Shown here: piece after piece, positions 63,050 to 64,000 of the stretch
Position numbering within the stretch: position 1 is the first letter of the stretch
Layout: every line of letters begins with the position of its first letter
The notes under the pieces: model-generated
What the model was told of the DNA's origin: nothing
The model's input: only the letters and a program-made list of their open reading frames with translations
Databases searched by the model: none
Assembly (NCBI RefSeq): GCF_002221505.1
Contig: NZ_CP011036.1
Location: 2,790,001 to 2,854,000, forward strand
Source: Pseudoalteromonas nigrifaciens
GTDB taxonomy: Bacteria > Pseudomonadota > Gammaproteobacteria > Enterobacterales > Alteromonadaceae
Length of the DNA: 64,000 nt
Direction: 5' to 3'
Position numbers and translations under genes: made by a program

Positions 63050-64000
63050 TCTGATAATCAAGGGGCTTAACACTGGCAATAATTTTAAGCTCTTGGCTCA
63101 GGTCGCTCAAATCAATATCTTTTGGCGTAACATGGTGGCCATACTTCGCATTATAAAATAGTTTAACTTTAGGTTTAATGGGATTAAGGTTATTGCCCTC
63201 AAGTACCAGTGCTAAACGTTCATTGGTCAGCTTTACAATAGTACCTACCGGATGCACACCCAAACATTTAATAAAGTGTTGTACTAATTCAGCGTCAAAC
63301 AGTTGTTTGTTAGCGAGCAAATAACGCAGTGCGTTTATTGGCTCGTCACCGACTTGGTGAGGCCTATCTGCTGTTATCGCGTCATACACATCTACAATAG
63401 CCATTATACGTGCAGGGCGACTTAATTTCTCTGCATTAAGGCCTCGCGGATAACCCGAACCATCTAATCGCTCATGATGATTCACTATCATATCAAGCAT
63501 TAACGGTGTGATCCCTTTTTCGCCTTTAACTAAACCTAAACTTTGTACAACATGTTTTTTTATTGCTGCAAACTCATTATTAGTGACTTTAGTCTGCTTT
63601 GATAATATACCCTGCGGCACCTTTGCCTGTCCTAAATCATGCAGCAATGCCCCCATTGCAAGCTGCTGCACAGTAGGCTCTTCATAGCCTAAGTATTTAG
63701 CAAATACTGCTGCAAAAATGGCGCAGTTGATCATATGACGCCAATTATAGCTGTGTTTGTCTTTAAGGCGGGTAAGAATGGTCATTGCATTGGGGTTTCT
63801 AAATACCGATGCCACTATTTCACCGGCAATTTCATCCAACACATTTATATTAAGCGCAAGCCCTGCTGTTAAGTCACCGTATAAAGCCTGTATTTTGCGA
63901 TTATGCTGCTCATAGCTTACGCTCGCTTTTGCAAACTCTTGCTCTACCGTTATAGCGACAGCAGCTTTAGCTGGCTTTTCTTGGCTGCTAGCTACTTTAG
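63009..64000 (-). CDS. HD-GYP domain protein, probably with N-terminal DUF3391 (5' end outside window)
   Basis: HD-GYP proteins hydrolyse cyclic-di-GMP. The motif set is complete: HSYNWRHMINC, HDLGQ (HD pair), the HH of VNHHERLDGSGYPRG (GYP signature) and DVYDAI. The open frame continues past the GTG at 63842 to the window edge (KVASSQEKPAKAAVAITVEQ onward), so the true start lies outside. A linker of this kind and a HD-GYP domain are typical of DUF3391-HD-GYP proteins. Catalytic residues look intact. Confidence 0.88.
   Translation of the reverse strand, partial: KVASSQEKPAKAAVAITVEQEFAKASVSYEQHNRKIQALYGDLTAGLALNINVLDEIAGEIVASVFRNPNAMTILTRLKDKHSYNWRHMINCAIFAAVFAKYLGYEEPTVQQLAMGALLHDLGQAKVPQGILSKQTKVTNNEFAAIKKHVVQSLGLVKGEKGITPLMLDMIVNHHERLDGSGYPRGLNAEKLSRPARIMAIVDVYDAITADRPHQVGDEPINALRYLLANKQLFDAELVQHFIKCLGVHPVGTIVKLTNERLALVLEGNNLNPIKPKVKLFYNAKYGHHVTPKDIDLSDLSQELKIIASVKPLDYQINLSRLLKEHLLL

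Overview
The window is a piece of a low-GC, densely coding gammaproteobacterial chromosome. Gene order and protein sequences point to an Alteromonadales member, most likely Pseudoalteromonas: a glyA-nrdR-ribD-ribE-ribBX-ribH-nusB-thiL string, thrABC behind a Thr/Ile-rich leader, pepA-holC-valS next to divergent lptF-lptG, and many secreted or periplasmic peptidases. This assignment is inferred from the proteins, not from a database search. I see no prophage, CRISPR array, integron or intact insertion sequence. Most of the window is core genome with accessory genes between.

Layout. 1-6.3 kb (minus strand): thiL (cut by the window edge), nusB, the riboflavin genes ribH, ribBX, ribE and ribD, nrdR and glyA. 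6.6-11.4 kb: the threonine operon with leader peptide and attenuator. 11.5-24.4 kb: a lone receiver, rdgC, an HDOD protein, an M49 lipoprotein peptidase with an HEXXH motif, a periplasmic DUF442 phosphatase-like protein, a HIT protein, a DPP IV-type S9 peptidase, a Cache chemoreceptor, an M17 aminopeptidase, dinB with an SOS box, and a small membrane protein. 24.5-26.7 kb: a hotdog thioesterase, a Tas-like aldo-keto reductase and a FAH-family hydrolase. 26.7-32.2 kb: a compact five-gene phosphorelay operon made of an NtrC-type sigma-54 activator, a 68-residue stand-alone histidine-phosphotransfer (DHp) protein, a CHASE3 sensor kinase, an Rcp1-like receiver and a REC-HK-REC-REC hybrid kinase.

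32.4-44.2 kb (accessory): Nudix, YgjV, a Crp-like regulator, a succinate-semialdehyde-type dehydrogenase behind a near-consensus sigma-54 promoter, an endonuclease/phosphatase gene split at an A8 run, a His-rich periplasmic protein, DUF2805, a YoaK-type membrane protein, a TonB receptor, a divergent NimR/NimT-like pair, and RidA and GFA proteins. 44.3-52.4 kb: tyrS, a LuxR-type regulator with a membrane desaturase, an M20 amidohydrolase, and the nitric-oxide module norB/nsrR with an NsrR-like operator between the two genes. 52.4-52.7 kb: tRNA-Leu(CAA) with a tandem, decayed second copy that kept its terminator. 53-64 kb: an RDD protein, lptG/lptF, pepA, holC, valS, a 7-bp tandem repeat, fadL, a small membrane protein behind a Fur-like site, and an HD-GYP phosphodiesterase cut by the right edge.

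The most interesting items are the stand-alone DHp protein inside the phosphorelay operon, the sigma-54 promoter a few kilobases from that operon's sigma-54 activator, the tRNA-Leu duplication scar, the A8-split gene, and the long palindrome over the nsrR -10 element.
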